From contig NZ_PVZN01000025.1 of the NCBI RefSeq assembly GCF_003024385.1, forward strand, positions 1 to 46,090: a DNA stretch of 46,090 nt, read 5' to 3'. Source of the DNA: Pseudomonas sp. BBP2017. Lineage in GTDB: Bacteria > Pseudomonadota > Gammaproteobacteria > Pseudomonadales > Pseudomonadaceae. The translations under genes and the position numbers were made by a program. The notes beneath the pieces are model-generated. The model was not told the DNA's origin, searched no databases, and saw only the letters and a list, made by a program, of their open reading frames with translations. How positions within the stretch are numbered: the stretch's first letter is position 1; the number at the start of each line of letters is the position of its first letter. Positions 24,473 through 32,214 of the stretch are shown in pieces.

Positions 24473-27085
24473 TCAGTCAAGCGCCAGCTGGCGGGTGATG
24501 GCCGGGTCACTGATCGTGTCATCATCGATCAGCAGCAGGGCCTTGGACAGGATAATCGACAGCATGGCATCGCCCTCGAAGGGCAAGTACTGTGGAGTGG
24601 ACTGAGTGCGCGCTTTGGCATCGGGGACGATGCACAGGTACTGATCGTTTGGCAGCATCAGAATGTTGCTTGAGCCCAGGTGAATCTTGTAGCTGCGCAG
24701 TTTTCCGGTGACTTCGAGGAAGCGCCCGTGCAGGGCCCATTTGCCCTTGAGACGGGTCATGCGCGGCAGCAGTTTTTCCAGAAGCTGCTTGCGGGTCTGG
24801 GCGGTGGCACCCAGTTCACCGAACGAATGCTGCTGCCAGTAATCATGCAAGCGGACATCAGGCCCGCTGTCGACCCATTGCGGATCGTTGGCCAGCGAAG
24901 CGACACCGACAAACAGGTCGATGTCGCGCATGACCTCACTCAACACTAGTGGCGGCACCTGGTCCAGCGCCAGCGCGGTATCTTCGCCTTCGAGGGCGTA
25001 GAAGCGCACCTGGTCTGTGCCCAGGTGCAGGAAGGTGCCGGATTCATTGGTGTCGACGCCGAAGTTGTCGCCCATGCCATCGACCTGGAACTCGGCGCGC
25101 AGGCCATAGGCCGGCAGCTCGCGAATGGCCGGCGGGTAGCTGTCGTCGACCAGCAGGCGCAGCGTGTTGCGCCAGCCGCGGCCAGTGGCCAGGGCATGGA
25201 ACTGGTGCTGACGCAGAATGTGGGCGGCGAAGCGGTTGGAGTAGGTCGCAGTGCGGCGCTCGGCCTCGGTCAGCAGGTAGACCTCGCGGTGCGCCTGCTT
25301 GAACGGTTGGGTGATCTGCAGGGCTTCGATGCGCTCGCGCCAGGCGAGGACCTCTTCCAGCGTTCGCTCGATGGGGTGCCAGAGACGCACTTCAGCCGCG
25401 CTGGAAAAACTGACGTTGCGGCCGTCCAGGGTCTGCAGGCCACCGTCGGCGAACAACACCGCAAGGCACTGGCCGTCTTCGCGGATCTCCCAGATCAGTC
25501 GCCGGGCCAGGGTGCCGACCAGCGGGTGATCGAGGTAGCGCTGCTGCCATTGTTCGAGCGGCCAGTGCTTTTCCAGCAGGAACAGGGTGTCCAGGCGCAC
25601 CGCCTGGGCGGTGAGCATGAGCGCGATGTCTTTGGCCGCGGCTTGCAGTTCCTTGAGTGCTTCAGGGCATTCGGCTTTGACCTTGGCCGGCACCGATTTC
25701 TGTGGCGTACCGTCGGCGTGAAACCAGTTCAGGCTCACCGTCTTGCCGTCGACGCGCAGCTCGGCCAGGTAGGCACCGTCGGCCAGCTGTTCGCGGCGCA
25801 GGCCAACCTGCTCCAGACCGTAGCTGGGTACGCTGAGCTCTTCGATCTGGTCACGGGGCAGGGCGAGCGTTTCGGCGGCGCTGGTGAAGGCTTTTTCCAG
25901 CTCTTTCTGGGCGCTGTTGAGTCTGACCCGGGCCTTGAGCAAGGCCAGCTGGCCAACGGCCTCGGTCGTCGCAATCGACGCCAAGGCATACACCGCAGTG
26001 TTGCCGACCTTCGGTGCCCGGGCACCGATGCCGCGGACTTTGCGGTAGGCGCTCAAGGCCACCCGCGCGAGTGCCCGGGTCAGCTCGCGGTCGGCCAGCA
26101 TCGGTGTCATCCACAGCAGGCCACGCAGTATCGTGGCGTTGCCTTCGCTCATGCGTGCGCGATCATCAATCTCGTTCCAGCGGTCGAAGAGCAGCGCTGC
26201 GGTACGACCGCCATCGATGCGTGCGAACCAGCGCAACAGGGCAGCGCGCAACGGCGCTTCACCGACGTCCGCCAGTAGCGCGCGGGCGTGTTTGAGCCAC
26301 TTTGCCGAAGGCCGCGCCGCAGTGGCGGTACTGGCTTGGCGCAGCAAGGCCAGCCAGGGTTCATGCTGATCGACGGGCAATGCCTGGAGTTCGTTGACCG
26401 CCAGTTGCGTCCAGTGTTCGCAGGGCACCAGCAGCTGCCAGACGCCGTTGCCCAGCAGTGGGTCGAGCTTTGCCTCCAGGTGTTCGGCGATATTGCCGTG
26501 GCAGACCGCGTTGCCGTAATGGTCGCCATCGGTGCATTGGCTGCGCAACAGCCTGAGCAGCTGGCGTAGCGGGTCAGGCATTGGCAGGTGCTGCCTGGCA
26601 ACGGCCCAGTTGACCACCGTGAGCATCGGCACGACGTGGTCATAGGCGAAGCGGTAGCTGGTAATCCACTGCAATACCGGCACGGCCACCTGTTCAAGCA
26701 CCTCGTCGGTTTGCATCAACAGGCTGATCAGCGCCGGCATGATCCCTTTGTCGAAACTGTGGGTGAATTCATAGTTGATTGCAGCGCTACTCAGGCCGCC
26801 ATCGTAGGCCACAATCCGTTCTATCAGCGCCAGAACCAGACGCACGCGTTGTTGCGGCTGCGCCAGGGTCTGCACGGCGGGCAGTTCGCCCAGCGCCTGG
26901 TAGATCGCCTCGGGACGGCCGTCAATGGTCTGCAACAGCGGCAGCAGTGTGCTGACCAACTGGTGTTCGTGGCGCAGCTCGCTACTGGCCAGCAACGGAT
27001 AGCCATCCGGAGCGAGGTGCTCGACACCACCGAGGTCGGTTTGCGGGATGTCGTGGACAACAGCCTGAAGTTGCTCGAGTGCCAT
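24473..27085 (-). CDS. DUF4132-domain protein (MolR-related)
   Basis: 870 residues. The N-terminal half looks like alpha-helical repeats; the DUF4132 core lies at about 430-600 (VSLNWFHADGTPQKSVPAKV, WPLEQWQQRYLDHPLVGTLA). The C-terminal DUF7737-like part (HLGTDQVRFY, IDLFVGVASLANDPQW, LEVTGKLRSYKIHLGSSNIL, NDQYLCIVP) is typical of the same family. Function is unknown; no transmembrane segment or signal peptide is visible, so cytosolic. It begins three bases after the stop of a smaller gene and is surely in one operon with it. Confidence 0.82.
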   Translation of the reverse strand: MALEQLQAVVHDIPQTDLGGVEHLAPDGYPLLASSELRHEHQLVSTLLPLLQTIDGRPEAIYQALGELPAVQTLAQPQQRVRLVLALIERIVAYDGGLSSAAINYEFTHSFDKGIMPALISLLMQTDEVLEQVAVPVLQWITSYRFAYDHVVPMLTVVNWAVARQHLPMPDPLRQLLRLLRSQCTDGDHYGNAVCHGNIAEHLEAKLDPLLGNGVWQLLVPCEHWTQLAVNELQALPVDQHEPWLALLRQASTATAARPSAKWLKHARALLADVGEAPLRAALLRWFARIDGGRTAALLFDRWNEIDDRARMSEGNATILRGLLWMTPMLADRELTRALARVALSAYRKVRGIGARAPKVGNTAVYALASIATTEAVGQLALLKARVRLNSAQKELEKAFTSAAETLALPRDQIEELSVPSYGLEQVGLRREQLADGAYLAELRVDGKTVSLNWFHADGTPQKSVPAKVKAECPEALKELQAAAKDIALMLTAQAVRLDTLFLLEKHWPLEQWQQRYLDHPLVGTLARRLIWEIREDGQCLAVLFADGGLQTLDGRNVSFSSAAEVRLWHPIERTLEEVLAWRERIEALQITQPFKQAHREVYLLTEAERRTATYSNRFAAHILRQHQFHALATGRGWRNTLRLLVDDSYPPAIRELPAYGLRAEFQVDGMGDNFGVDTNESGTFLHLGTDQVRFYALEGEDTALALDQVPPLVLSEVMRDIDLFVGVASLANDPQWVDSGPDVRLHDYWQQHSFGELGATAQTRKQLLEKLLPRMTRLKGKWALHGRFLEVTGKLRSYKIHLGSSNILMLPNDQYLCIVPDAKARTQSTPQYLPFEGDAMLSIILSKALLLIDDDTISDPAITRQLALD

Positions 27086-27088
27086 GGC

Positions 27089-27487
27089 TCAGCCGCCTAC
27101 CAAGGGAGTGAGTTTGATGAAGCTGGCCACGCTGTCATGGCGGATGGTCAGGATATCGTCGAGGTGTTCGGCCTGTTGTTCATCCAGGAGGATGACGAAA
27201 CCGTTGCGTTCGAAGGCCTGGCAGGCAATGTCGGCCTGTTTGCGCCAGTCCACGGGCCGCTGTTCGGTCATCTGGCGCGCACTGTTGAGGGTTGCCTCCA
27301 GTGCGCTGGCAACGACCAGGCATTGGCGCTGGTGGCTGTCTGCGCTCTGGGTATGCAGCAGGACTTCCTGGTGCACACGCTCGCGGATCAACTGGCGCAC
27401 AGTAATGCTGGCGCTGGGGAAATGCAGGGCAAAAGCCTCGAAGACTTCCCCCGAGACGGATTCGTCGCGCACGGTGAGCGTTGCCAT
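27089..27487 (-). CDS. Hypothetical protein upstream of DUF4132 gene
   Basis: 132 residues from ATG 27487, after GGGAG. It contains helical, charged stretches (SITVRQLIRERVHQEVLLHT, HQRQCLVVASALEATLNSAR, DWRKQADIACQAFERNGFVI) and no signal peptide or membrane segment. It does not match a family I know by name. Its stop is three bases before the DUF4132 start, so the two probably work together. Confidence 0.75.
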   Translation of the reverse strand: MATLTVRDESVSGEVFEAFALHFPSASITVRQLIRERVHQEVLLHTQSADSHQRQCLVVASALEATLNSARQMTEQRPVDWRKQADIACQAFERNGFVILLDEQQAEHLDDILTIRHDSVASFIKLTPLVGG

Positions 27488-27528
27488 GGAAACTCCCTTT
27501 TCTGGCATGAAGCGTGGAAGGCGGGCAA

Positions 27529-27576
27529 AAGGGTAGCAGGTCGGGCAAGCGGATTCGAAAGTTCTGTGCTTACAAC
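27529..27576. repeat. Intergenic duplication, block A copy 1
   Basis: About 48 bases starting AAGGGTAGCAGGTC and then GGATTCGAAAGTTCTGT, matching 28222-28269 (AAGGGTAGCAGGTC, GGGATTCCGAAGCGTCTGT) at roughly 75-80 %. Both copies lie 41-42 bases before the start codon of a leftward gene, so they may be promoter or operator sequence (strand - CTACCCT could serve as a -10). Confidence 0.6.
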
Positions 27577-27620
27577 CAGGGCAAAGCCCCCGCAGGGGTA
27601 CAGCTCACTGATGGCAATGT

Positions 27621-27687
27621 GTTGCGTTATAACGTTATTGTTTGTCGTGAGTCGTTCATGTCCCCCAGTCACTCCCGCTTGCAATCG
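27621..27687. repeat. Intergenic duplication, block B copy 1
   Basis: Resembles 28446-28511, the leader and first codons of the DUF1624 gene: both contain CGTTATT, a GTGAGTC/GCGAGTC, an ATG, and the identical CACTCCCGCTTGCAATCG. Reading from ATG 27658 gives MSPSHSRLQS versus MSSRHSRLQS in the intact gene; similarity stops right after this. Confidence 0.65.
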
Positions 27688-27728
27688 CGGGCGAGACCAC
27701 TGCGATGCTGGCGTTCAAGTCTTGGTTA
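27676..27728 (+). pseudogene. Remnant of an ampR-like 3' end
   Basis: 53 bases match ampR 24325-24378 at about 83 % with one base deleted; the run GCGATGCTGGCGTTCAA is identical. Restoring the missing base gives RLQSRAETTAMLAFKSWL, the AmpR C-terminal pattern. It is joined to block B through the shared CGCTTGCA(A/G)TCG, so the gene fragment is chimeric and dead. Confidence 0.65.
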
Positions 27729-27760
27729 TGTAGCGCCTCGGCAGCCGAACTGGAGCCCGC

Positions 27761-28180
27761 TTAGAGCGGCATCGCTTGCAGGATGATGGCCGCAAGAAAC
27801 AGCGCCAGCGCCAAGCTGATGCCAATCAGCGGGATATTGAACCAATAGCGTCGTGCAAGCAGCGTCATGCTGGCCAGGTACAACACGCCCAGAGCGAGCA
27901 GAAAACCGTCTTGCAGTAACGCCAGCGGCGCCGCCAGGGCCAGGTAGCCATAGATCAGGCCAAACAGCATGGCGCCGAGGCTATGGCTGGCATTGAAACC
28001 GAGCCAGGCGCGCCAGACGGTGGTCTGGCCGGAGATCTTCGGTGCAACCTGCTTCATCCGCTCGGCCAAGCCCGGGTCGCGGGGCTGGAACTTGTGGGTG
28101 GCGAAAGTGTAGACGAGGTGCAGGGTACCCAGTAACAGAACGATGGCGGCGCTGGTGCAGATCAGCAGTTGAGCGGTCAT
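27761..28180 (-). CDS. Small four-helix membrane protein
   Basis: 139 residues from ATG 28180 (AAGGATTGTCC upstream). Four hydrophobic segments: 3-23 (AQLLICTSAAIVLLLGTLHL), about 60-82 (LGAMLFGLIYGYLALAAPLA), about 85-105 and 112-135 (IGISLALALFLAAIILQAMP). It resembles the small LIC_13387-type membrane proteins, of unknown function. Charged residues lie in the first loop (KFQPRDPGLAERMKQVAPKI). Divergent from the DUF1624 gene. Confidence 0.75.
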   Translation of the reverse strand: MTAQLLICTSAAIVLLLGTLHLVYTFATHKFQPRDPGLAERMKQVAPKISGQTTVWRAWLGFNASHSLGAMLFGLIYGYLALAAPLALLQDGFLLALGVLYLASMTLLARRYWFNIPLIGISLALALFLAAIILQAMPL

Positions 28181-28481
28181 GGACAATCCTTGTTCAGTGG
28201 GCTGCCAGCTGGGGCGGGTGCAAGGGTAGCAGGTCTACCCCGGGATTCCGAAGCGTCTGTACCTACAGCTAGGAATTTTCCCGGGCACGAAAGAACGCTG
28301 CTGATGATCTTCCATCAGAATCAACTGATGGTGTGTGCGGTGCTGGCGCAGCGTTACGCTGCCCGCGCCTGAGTCGGTAATTCGCAAGTCAAGCCCGCAG
28401 AGAGGTCAAAAACCTGTTGAAGCGGACTTGCCCAGCAACAAATATGTTATGTTATACCGTTATTCATGCCGCGAGTCACCC
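28181..28481. other. Divergent intergenic region with duplicated blocks
   Basis: Holds block A copy 2 (28222-28269) near the membrane-protein start and block B copy 2 (28446 onward) at the DUF1624 start. The 175 bases between have no match in copy 1 and no recognised gene; a TCATCAGTTGATT-like dyad (CCATCAGAATCAACTGATGG, 28310-28329) is the only structure noted. Confidence 0.5.
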
Positions 28482-29624
28482 ATGTCCTCCCGTCACTCCC
28501 GCTTGCAATCGATCGACGCCCTGCGTGGCTTGGTGATGCTCTTCATGCTCCTTGACCATGTGCGCGAAACCTTCTTCCTGCACCGCCAGGTCAGTGATCC
28601 GGTGGATGCCCTGAGCGTTGCCCCCGAGCTGTTTCTCACCCGCCTGCTCAGTGCCCTGTGCGCGCCGGTGTTCATCTTTCTCACCGGGCTGTCTGCCTGG
28701 CTCTACAGCCAGAAGCACAGCCGCCGGGACACCTCGTTGTTCCTGCTCAAGCGCGGACTGTTCCTGGTGCTGCTGGAGCTGACCCTGGTCAACCTGGCCT
28801 GGAACGCTACCTTGTTGCCGCAAACGCTGTGGTTGCAGGTGATCTGGTGCATCGGCCTGTGCATGATTGTTCTGGCTGGCGCGCTGTATTTGCCGCGCGG
28901 GGTGTTGCTGGGCGTTGGCGCCTTGATCGTGGCCGGGCACAACCTACTGGATTCATTGGTGCTGAGTCATGAATCACCCTGGTTTATACCTTGGGCGATC
29001 CTGCATCAGCGGGAATTTATCGACCTGGGCGGCGTCACCCGTGCCCGCACCACGTACCCGGTGCTGCCATGGATCGGCGTAATCCTGCTGGGCTGGGGCG
29101 CAGGCCCCTGGTTTGCCCAACGCATGGGCCCGGCACGGCGGCTGAAGCTTTTGATGAGCTGGGGCGGCGCGCTGCTGCTGGCGTTCGTCGCCATCCGTTA
29201 CCTGAATGTCTACGGCGAGCGGCCATGGCTCGCCACAGGTGATGCCCTGCGCACCACCATGAGCTTTCTCAGTGCGCGCAAGTATCCGCCGTCGCTGATG
29301 TTCCTGCTGCCCACCCTGGGCATGTGCCTGGTGCTGCTGGCGCTGCTGGAGCGCTATCAAGCCCGACCCTGGGTGCCGCTACTGGCACTGTTCGGCGCTG
29401 CGCCAATGTTCTTCTACTTGTTGCACCTGTACGTGCTCAAGGTCCTGTACCTGATAGCTGCGGCGCTGTGGGGGTTGAACCAGGGCGATTACTTCGGTTT
29501 CGATCAGCTCGCCAGTGTCTGGTTGTGCAGCCTGCTGCTGGCGATGCTCCTGTATTACCCGACGCGCTGGTTCGCAACGCTGAAACAGCGGCGTCGGGAT
29601 GTGGCCTGGCTCAAATACTTCTAA
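28482..29624 (+). CDS. DUF1624 / heparan-alpha-glucosaminide acetyltransferase-like membrane protein
   Basis: 380 residues from ATG 28482; no strong ribosome site is seen. The start LQSIDALRGLVMLFMLLDHV carries the Arg-Gly-Leu and Asp-His pair of the DUF1624/HGSNAT catalytic family; about ten membrane helices follow (PVFIFLTGLSAWLYSQ, LLLELTLVNLAWN-type segments, FYLLHLYVLKVLYLIAAALW). Such proteins are thought to pass acyl groups across the inner membrane to a sugar or lipid. Substrate unknown. Its leader is duplicated at 27621-27687. Confidence 0.83.
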   Translation: MSSRHSRLQSIDALRGLVMLFMLLDHVRETFFLHRQVSDPVDALSVAPELFLTRLLSALCAPVFIFLTGLSAWLYSQKHSRRDTSLFLLKRGLFLVLLELTLVNLAWNATLLPQTLWLQVIWCIGLCMIVLAGALYLPRGVLLGVGALIVAGHNLLDSLVLSHESPWFIPWAILHQREFIDLGGVTRARTTYPVLPWIGVILLGWGAGPWFAQRMGPARRLKLLMSWGGALLLAFVAIRYLNVYGERPWLATGDALRTTMSFLSARKYPPSLMFLLPTLGMCLVLLALLERYQARPWVPLLALFGAAPMFFYLLHLYVLKVLYLIAAALWGLNQGDYFGFDQLASVWLCSLLLAMLLYYPTRWFATLKQRRRDVAWLKYF

Positions 29625-29631
29625 GCCCTGC

Positions 29632-30360
29632 TCACTCGTGGCAGCAGTGGGGTGTGTCGGCTTCGGCCCCTTCGTAGCGGTCGTGATGGCGCACCCAGTC
29701 CATGGTGCCTTGTTCATTACGGCCTTTGGGCATCAGGTCGAGGAAGTTGTACGCGCCGACGAGGATGTCCAGGCCTCGGGCATAGCTTGAGTAGGTGTGG
29801 AAGATCGTGCCGTCGGCATCGCGATAGAACACGCTCAGGCCGGGCAGTTCGGTTTCATTGCCCGCGTAGGGTTCGTAATTGTACTGGCTGTTGCCATCGT
29901 CGCTGACGCTGACACCAAACTCCCGGTTGAAGGGGCTGGCGTGGGACGAAACCCACGGAAACTTCCAGCCCATGCGTTGCTTGAATGCCTGGAACTGGGC
30001 AAACGGCGCCCGCGATACAGCCACCAGCGAGACGTCGTGGTGGGCCAGGTGCAAGTTGGCGCCGTCGAAGTGGTCGGCCAGGAACGAGCAGCCGCCGCAG
30101 CCTTCGCTCCAGCCCTCGTCGAACATGAAGTGGTAAACCAGCAACTGGCTGCGGCCGGCGAACAGGTCGGCCAGGCTCAGGTGTCCCTGCGGGCCTTCGA
30201 AGCTGTAATGTTGCTCAATCCGTACCCAGGGCAGGGCGCGGCGGGCGCGGCTGAGCTCGTCGCGCTGATGGGTCAGGGCCTTTTCATGCAGCAGCAACTG
30301 TCGGCGGGCACTGAGCCATTCGCTGCGGGAAACCACTTGCGGGTTGCGGTAGTTGTCCAT
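29632..30360 (-). CDS. DUF899-family thioredoxin-like protein
   Basis: 242 residues from ATG 30360 with AGGAG upstream; the open frame continues further but only over the opposing promoter region. Signatures of DUF899 are YHFMFDEGWSEGCGGCSFLA with a C-x-x-C pair, HLAHHDVSLVAVSRAPFAQF, MGWKFPWVSS and NREFGVS, and DGTIFHTYSSYARG. The fold is thioredoxin-like; suggested roles include dithiol-disulfide exchange, none proven. Convergent with the DUF1624 gene, eight bases apart. Confidence 0.88.
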   Translation of the reverse strand: MDNYRNPQVVSRSEWLSARRQLLLHEKALTHQRDELSRARRALPWVRIEQHYSFEGPQGHLSLADLFAGRSQLLVYHFMFDEGWSEGCGGCSFLADHFDGANLHLAHHDVSLVAVSRAPFAQFQAFKQRMGWKFPWVSSHASPFNREFGVSVSDDGNSQYNYEPYAGNETELPGLSVFYRDADGTIFHTYSSYARGLDILVGAYNFLDLMPKGRNEQGTMDWVRHHDRYEGAEADTPHCCHE

Positions 30361-30517
30361 GGTCACGCTCCTGCGGGGAATGTACTCATGGTCGTCCGGG
30401 CGAGGGCGAATTCGACAAGGTGGGTTCAACACCAATGCCCGACTGATGAGCGGTAATGGTACGGCGCGAGCGAATCGATTCAGTTGGCGATTTGCCATTT
30501 TCTCGGCCGGTTCAACG

Positions 30518-30546
30518 TTGTCGCTGACGGTGGATAGGCCTACTAT
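30518..30546 (+). promoter_or_regulatory. Sigma-70 promoter of the cytochrome operon
   Basis: TTGTCG (30518-30523), 17 bases, TACTAT (30541-30546), followed by a start point near 30553 and GGAG at 30591. The -10 lies inside the dyad 30532-30548. Confidence 0.6.
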
Positions 30547-30548
30547 CC
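30532..30548. promoter_or_regulatory. Dyad over the -10 of the cytochrome promoter
   Basis: GGATAG-GCCTA-CTATCC, perfect 6-bp arms around 5 bases. It covers the TACTAT -10 box; an occupying repressor would block polymerase. Confidence 0.5.
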
Positions 30549-30574
30549 TTAGGCTTATGAAAAATAAGCCTAAG
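30548..30574. promoter_or_regulatory. 11-bp perfect inverted repeat at the cytochrome start site
   Basis: CTTAGGCTTAT-GAAAA-ATAAGCCTAAG. It abuts the dyad above and would cover the transcription start; AGGC/GCCT half-sites are shared with the first dyad. A second partial copy of the right half (AAGCTTAT) follows at 30572. Alternatively it forms a leader hairpin. Confidence 0.6.
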
Positions 30575-30600
30575 CTTATAACAAGAAAAAGGAGCCCGTG

Positions 30601-31251
30601 ATGATCCCGCTGGATCGAATCCTGATGAGCAGCCTGCTGCTGTTTTCCGTTACCGCCGTCAACGCCGCAGACGGTCAGAAAATCTTCAGCCAGGGTGGCC
30701 AGAACCCTGCTGCAATGGCCTGTCTGGGCTGTCATGGTGTCGACGGCAAGGGCATGGCCGCGGCGGGTTTTCCGCGTCTTGCCGGGTTGCCGGCGGCTTA
30801 CCTGAGCAAACAACTACACGATTTTCGCAATGGCAGTCGCAAGAACCCGATCATGGAGCCCCTGGCCAAAGCCCTCAGTGATGAAGAAATCCTGGCCGTG
30901 ACGAGCACCCTGGCGGCCATGCCCAGCGAGCCGGTGGCAGACACCCGCAGGCAACAGATGGCCGCTAACAGCACGCAGAAACTGGCCTTGTACGGTGACT
31001 GGAACCGCCAGATCCCTGGTTGTGTGCAATGTCATGGGCCAGGCGGTGCCGGGGTAGGCGAGCATTTTCCGCCGTTGGCGCATCAGCCTGCCGCCTACCT
31101 GGTGGCGCAACTCAATGCCTGGCGCGACGGCAGTCGCAGCAACGACCCTAACCAGCTGATGGTGGGCGTCGCCAAGGCCATGAACGATGAGGAAATCAAG
31201 GCGGTGGCCGACTACTTTGCCCACCCCGCCAGCCAGGAGGTCAAGCCATGA
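30601..31251 (+). CDS. tsdB: Diheme cytochrome c (c4-type), TsdB-like
   Basis: 216 residues from ATG 30601 (GGAG 30591; the GTG three bases earlier is less well spaced). Signal peptide 1-23 (LLLFSVTAVNAA). Two c-type heme sites, Cys41-x-x-Cys44-His45 (MACLGCHGVDGKG) and Cys141-x-x-Cys144-His145 (CVQCHGPGG), in two repeats each with PRLAGLPAAYL/PPLAHQPAAYL, as in cytochrome c4. Periplasmic electron carrier. It overlaps the next gene by ATGA; the pair looks like the TsdB-TsdA arrangement, TsdB taking electrons from the dehydrogenase. Symbol by context. Confidence 0.8.
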   Translation: MIPLDRILMSSLLLFSVTAVNAADGQKIFSQGGQNPAAMACLGCHGVDGKGMAAAGFPRLAGLPAAYLSKQLHDFRNGSRKNPIMEPLAKALSDEEILAVTSTLAAMPSEPVADTRRQQMAANSTQKLALYGDWNRQIPGCVQCHGPGGAGVGEHFPPLAHQPAAYLVAQLNAWRDGSRSNDPNQLMVGVAKAMNDEEIKAVADYFAHPASQEVKP

Positions 31252-32159
31252 AGCCGTTTATGTTCGCCGCCCTGGCTTTGGCCCTGAGTAGCGCTCACGC
31301 CGCCCCCATTGCCATGGACGACCAGTCGCAACTCAAGGTGCCAGCGCCTGGCAGCGCTCCGGGTTTTGTTCCGCCGGCGGAAAGCGAATTGCCGGACAAC
31401 GCCTTCGGCAAGATGGTTCGTGAGGGCCATGCGCTGTTCGTCGATACCAAGCGGTTGATGCCGGACAAGGTCGGTAATGGCCTCAATTGCAGCAACTGTC
31501 ACCTGGATCAGGGGCGTTTGGGCAATTCGGCGCCGCTTTGGGGCGCGTATCCGATGTACCCGGCGTATCGCAAGAAAAACGACAAGGTCAACACCTTTGC
31601 CGAGCGTATCCAGGGCTGCTTCCAGTTCAGCATGAACGGCACGCCGCCGGCCGCGGACAGCGCGCAAATGACGGCGTTATCGGTGTATGCCTACTGGCTG
31701 GCGAGCAAAGCGCCGATAGGTGTGGAAACCCCAGGGCGTGGCTATCCCGAGGTGCCACAGCCGGCTCAGGGGTATGACTTCAAACGTGGAGAGCAGGTGT
31801 ATCAGCAGCAGTGTGCGATCTGTCACGGTGCCGAAGGGCAGGGACAGAAAGTCGCGCAGGACTACGTGATGCCGCCACTCTGGGGCAAGGACTCGTACAA
31901 CTGGGGCGCGGGCATGCACCGGATCAACACAGCGGCGTCTTTTATCAAATACAACATGCCACTGGGCAAGCCTGGCAGCCTGAGCGATCAGCAGGCCTGG
32001 GATGTCGCCGCCTTCATCAACCGTCATGAACGGCCGCAGGACCCGCGGCTGGTAGAGGGCTCGATCGAGAAGACACGGGTCAAATACCACGCCAATGATG
32101 GCGTCAACCTGTATGGGCAGAAGGTTGAGGGAGTGCTGATCGGTAAAGGCGTCTTGTAG
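31248..32159 (+). CDS. tsdA: Diheme thiosulfate dehydrogenase-like cytochrome (TsdA-like)
   Basis: 303 residues, translationally coupled to the preceding cytochrome. Signal peptide 1-18 (SSAHAAP). Heme sites at Cys81-SNC-His85 and Cys189-AIC-His193. Cys124 in ERIQGCFQFSMNGTPP matches the sequence that supplies the unusual cysteine ligand to heme 1 in TsdA enzymes, which oxidise two thiosulfates to tetrathionate (or the reverse). Other TsdA-like blocks are AYPMYPAYRKKNDKVNTFAE, YVMPPLWGKDSYNWGAGMHR and IKYNMPLG; Met208 or Met237 could serve heme 2. Assignment is by motif, not by search. Confidence 0.72.
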   Translation: MKPFMFAALALALSSAHAAPIAMDDQSQLKVPAPGSAPGFVPPAESELPDNAFGKMVREGHALFVDTKRLMPDKVGNGLNCSNCHLDQGRLGNSAPLWGAYPMYPAYRKKNDKVNTFAERIQGCFQFSMNGTPPAADSAQMTALSVYAYWLASKAPIGVETPGRGYPEVPQPAQGYDFKRGEQVYQQQCAICHGAEGQGQKVAQDYVMPPLWGKDSYNWGAGMHRINTAASFIKYNMPLGKPGSLSDQQAWDVAAFINRHERPQDPRLVEGSIEKTRVKYHANDGVNLYGQKVEGVLIGKGVL

Positions 32160-32168
32160 AGATGCTGC

Positions 32169-32206
32169 GCGGTGGAGCCGTCTGCAGCGCCGCAGACCTC
32201 CACCGC
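32169..32206. terminator. Strong hairpin between convergent genes
   Basis: GCGGTGGAG/CTCCACCGC outer stem and GTCTGC/GCAGAC inner stem with a two-base bulge and a six-base loop, 10 bases after the tsdA-like stop. No clear T-run on either strand, so it may protect the mRNA end rather than terminate alone. Confidence 0.6.
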
Positions 32207-32214
32207 CGTGGCGA

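Noticed and set aside
28335..28481. N-terminal extension of the DUF1624 protein
   Set aside because: The extra 49 codons cover promoter-like duplicated DNA; the conserved start LQSIDALRG lies ten residues after ATG 28482.
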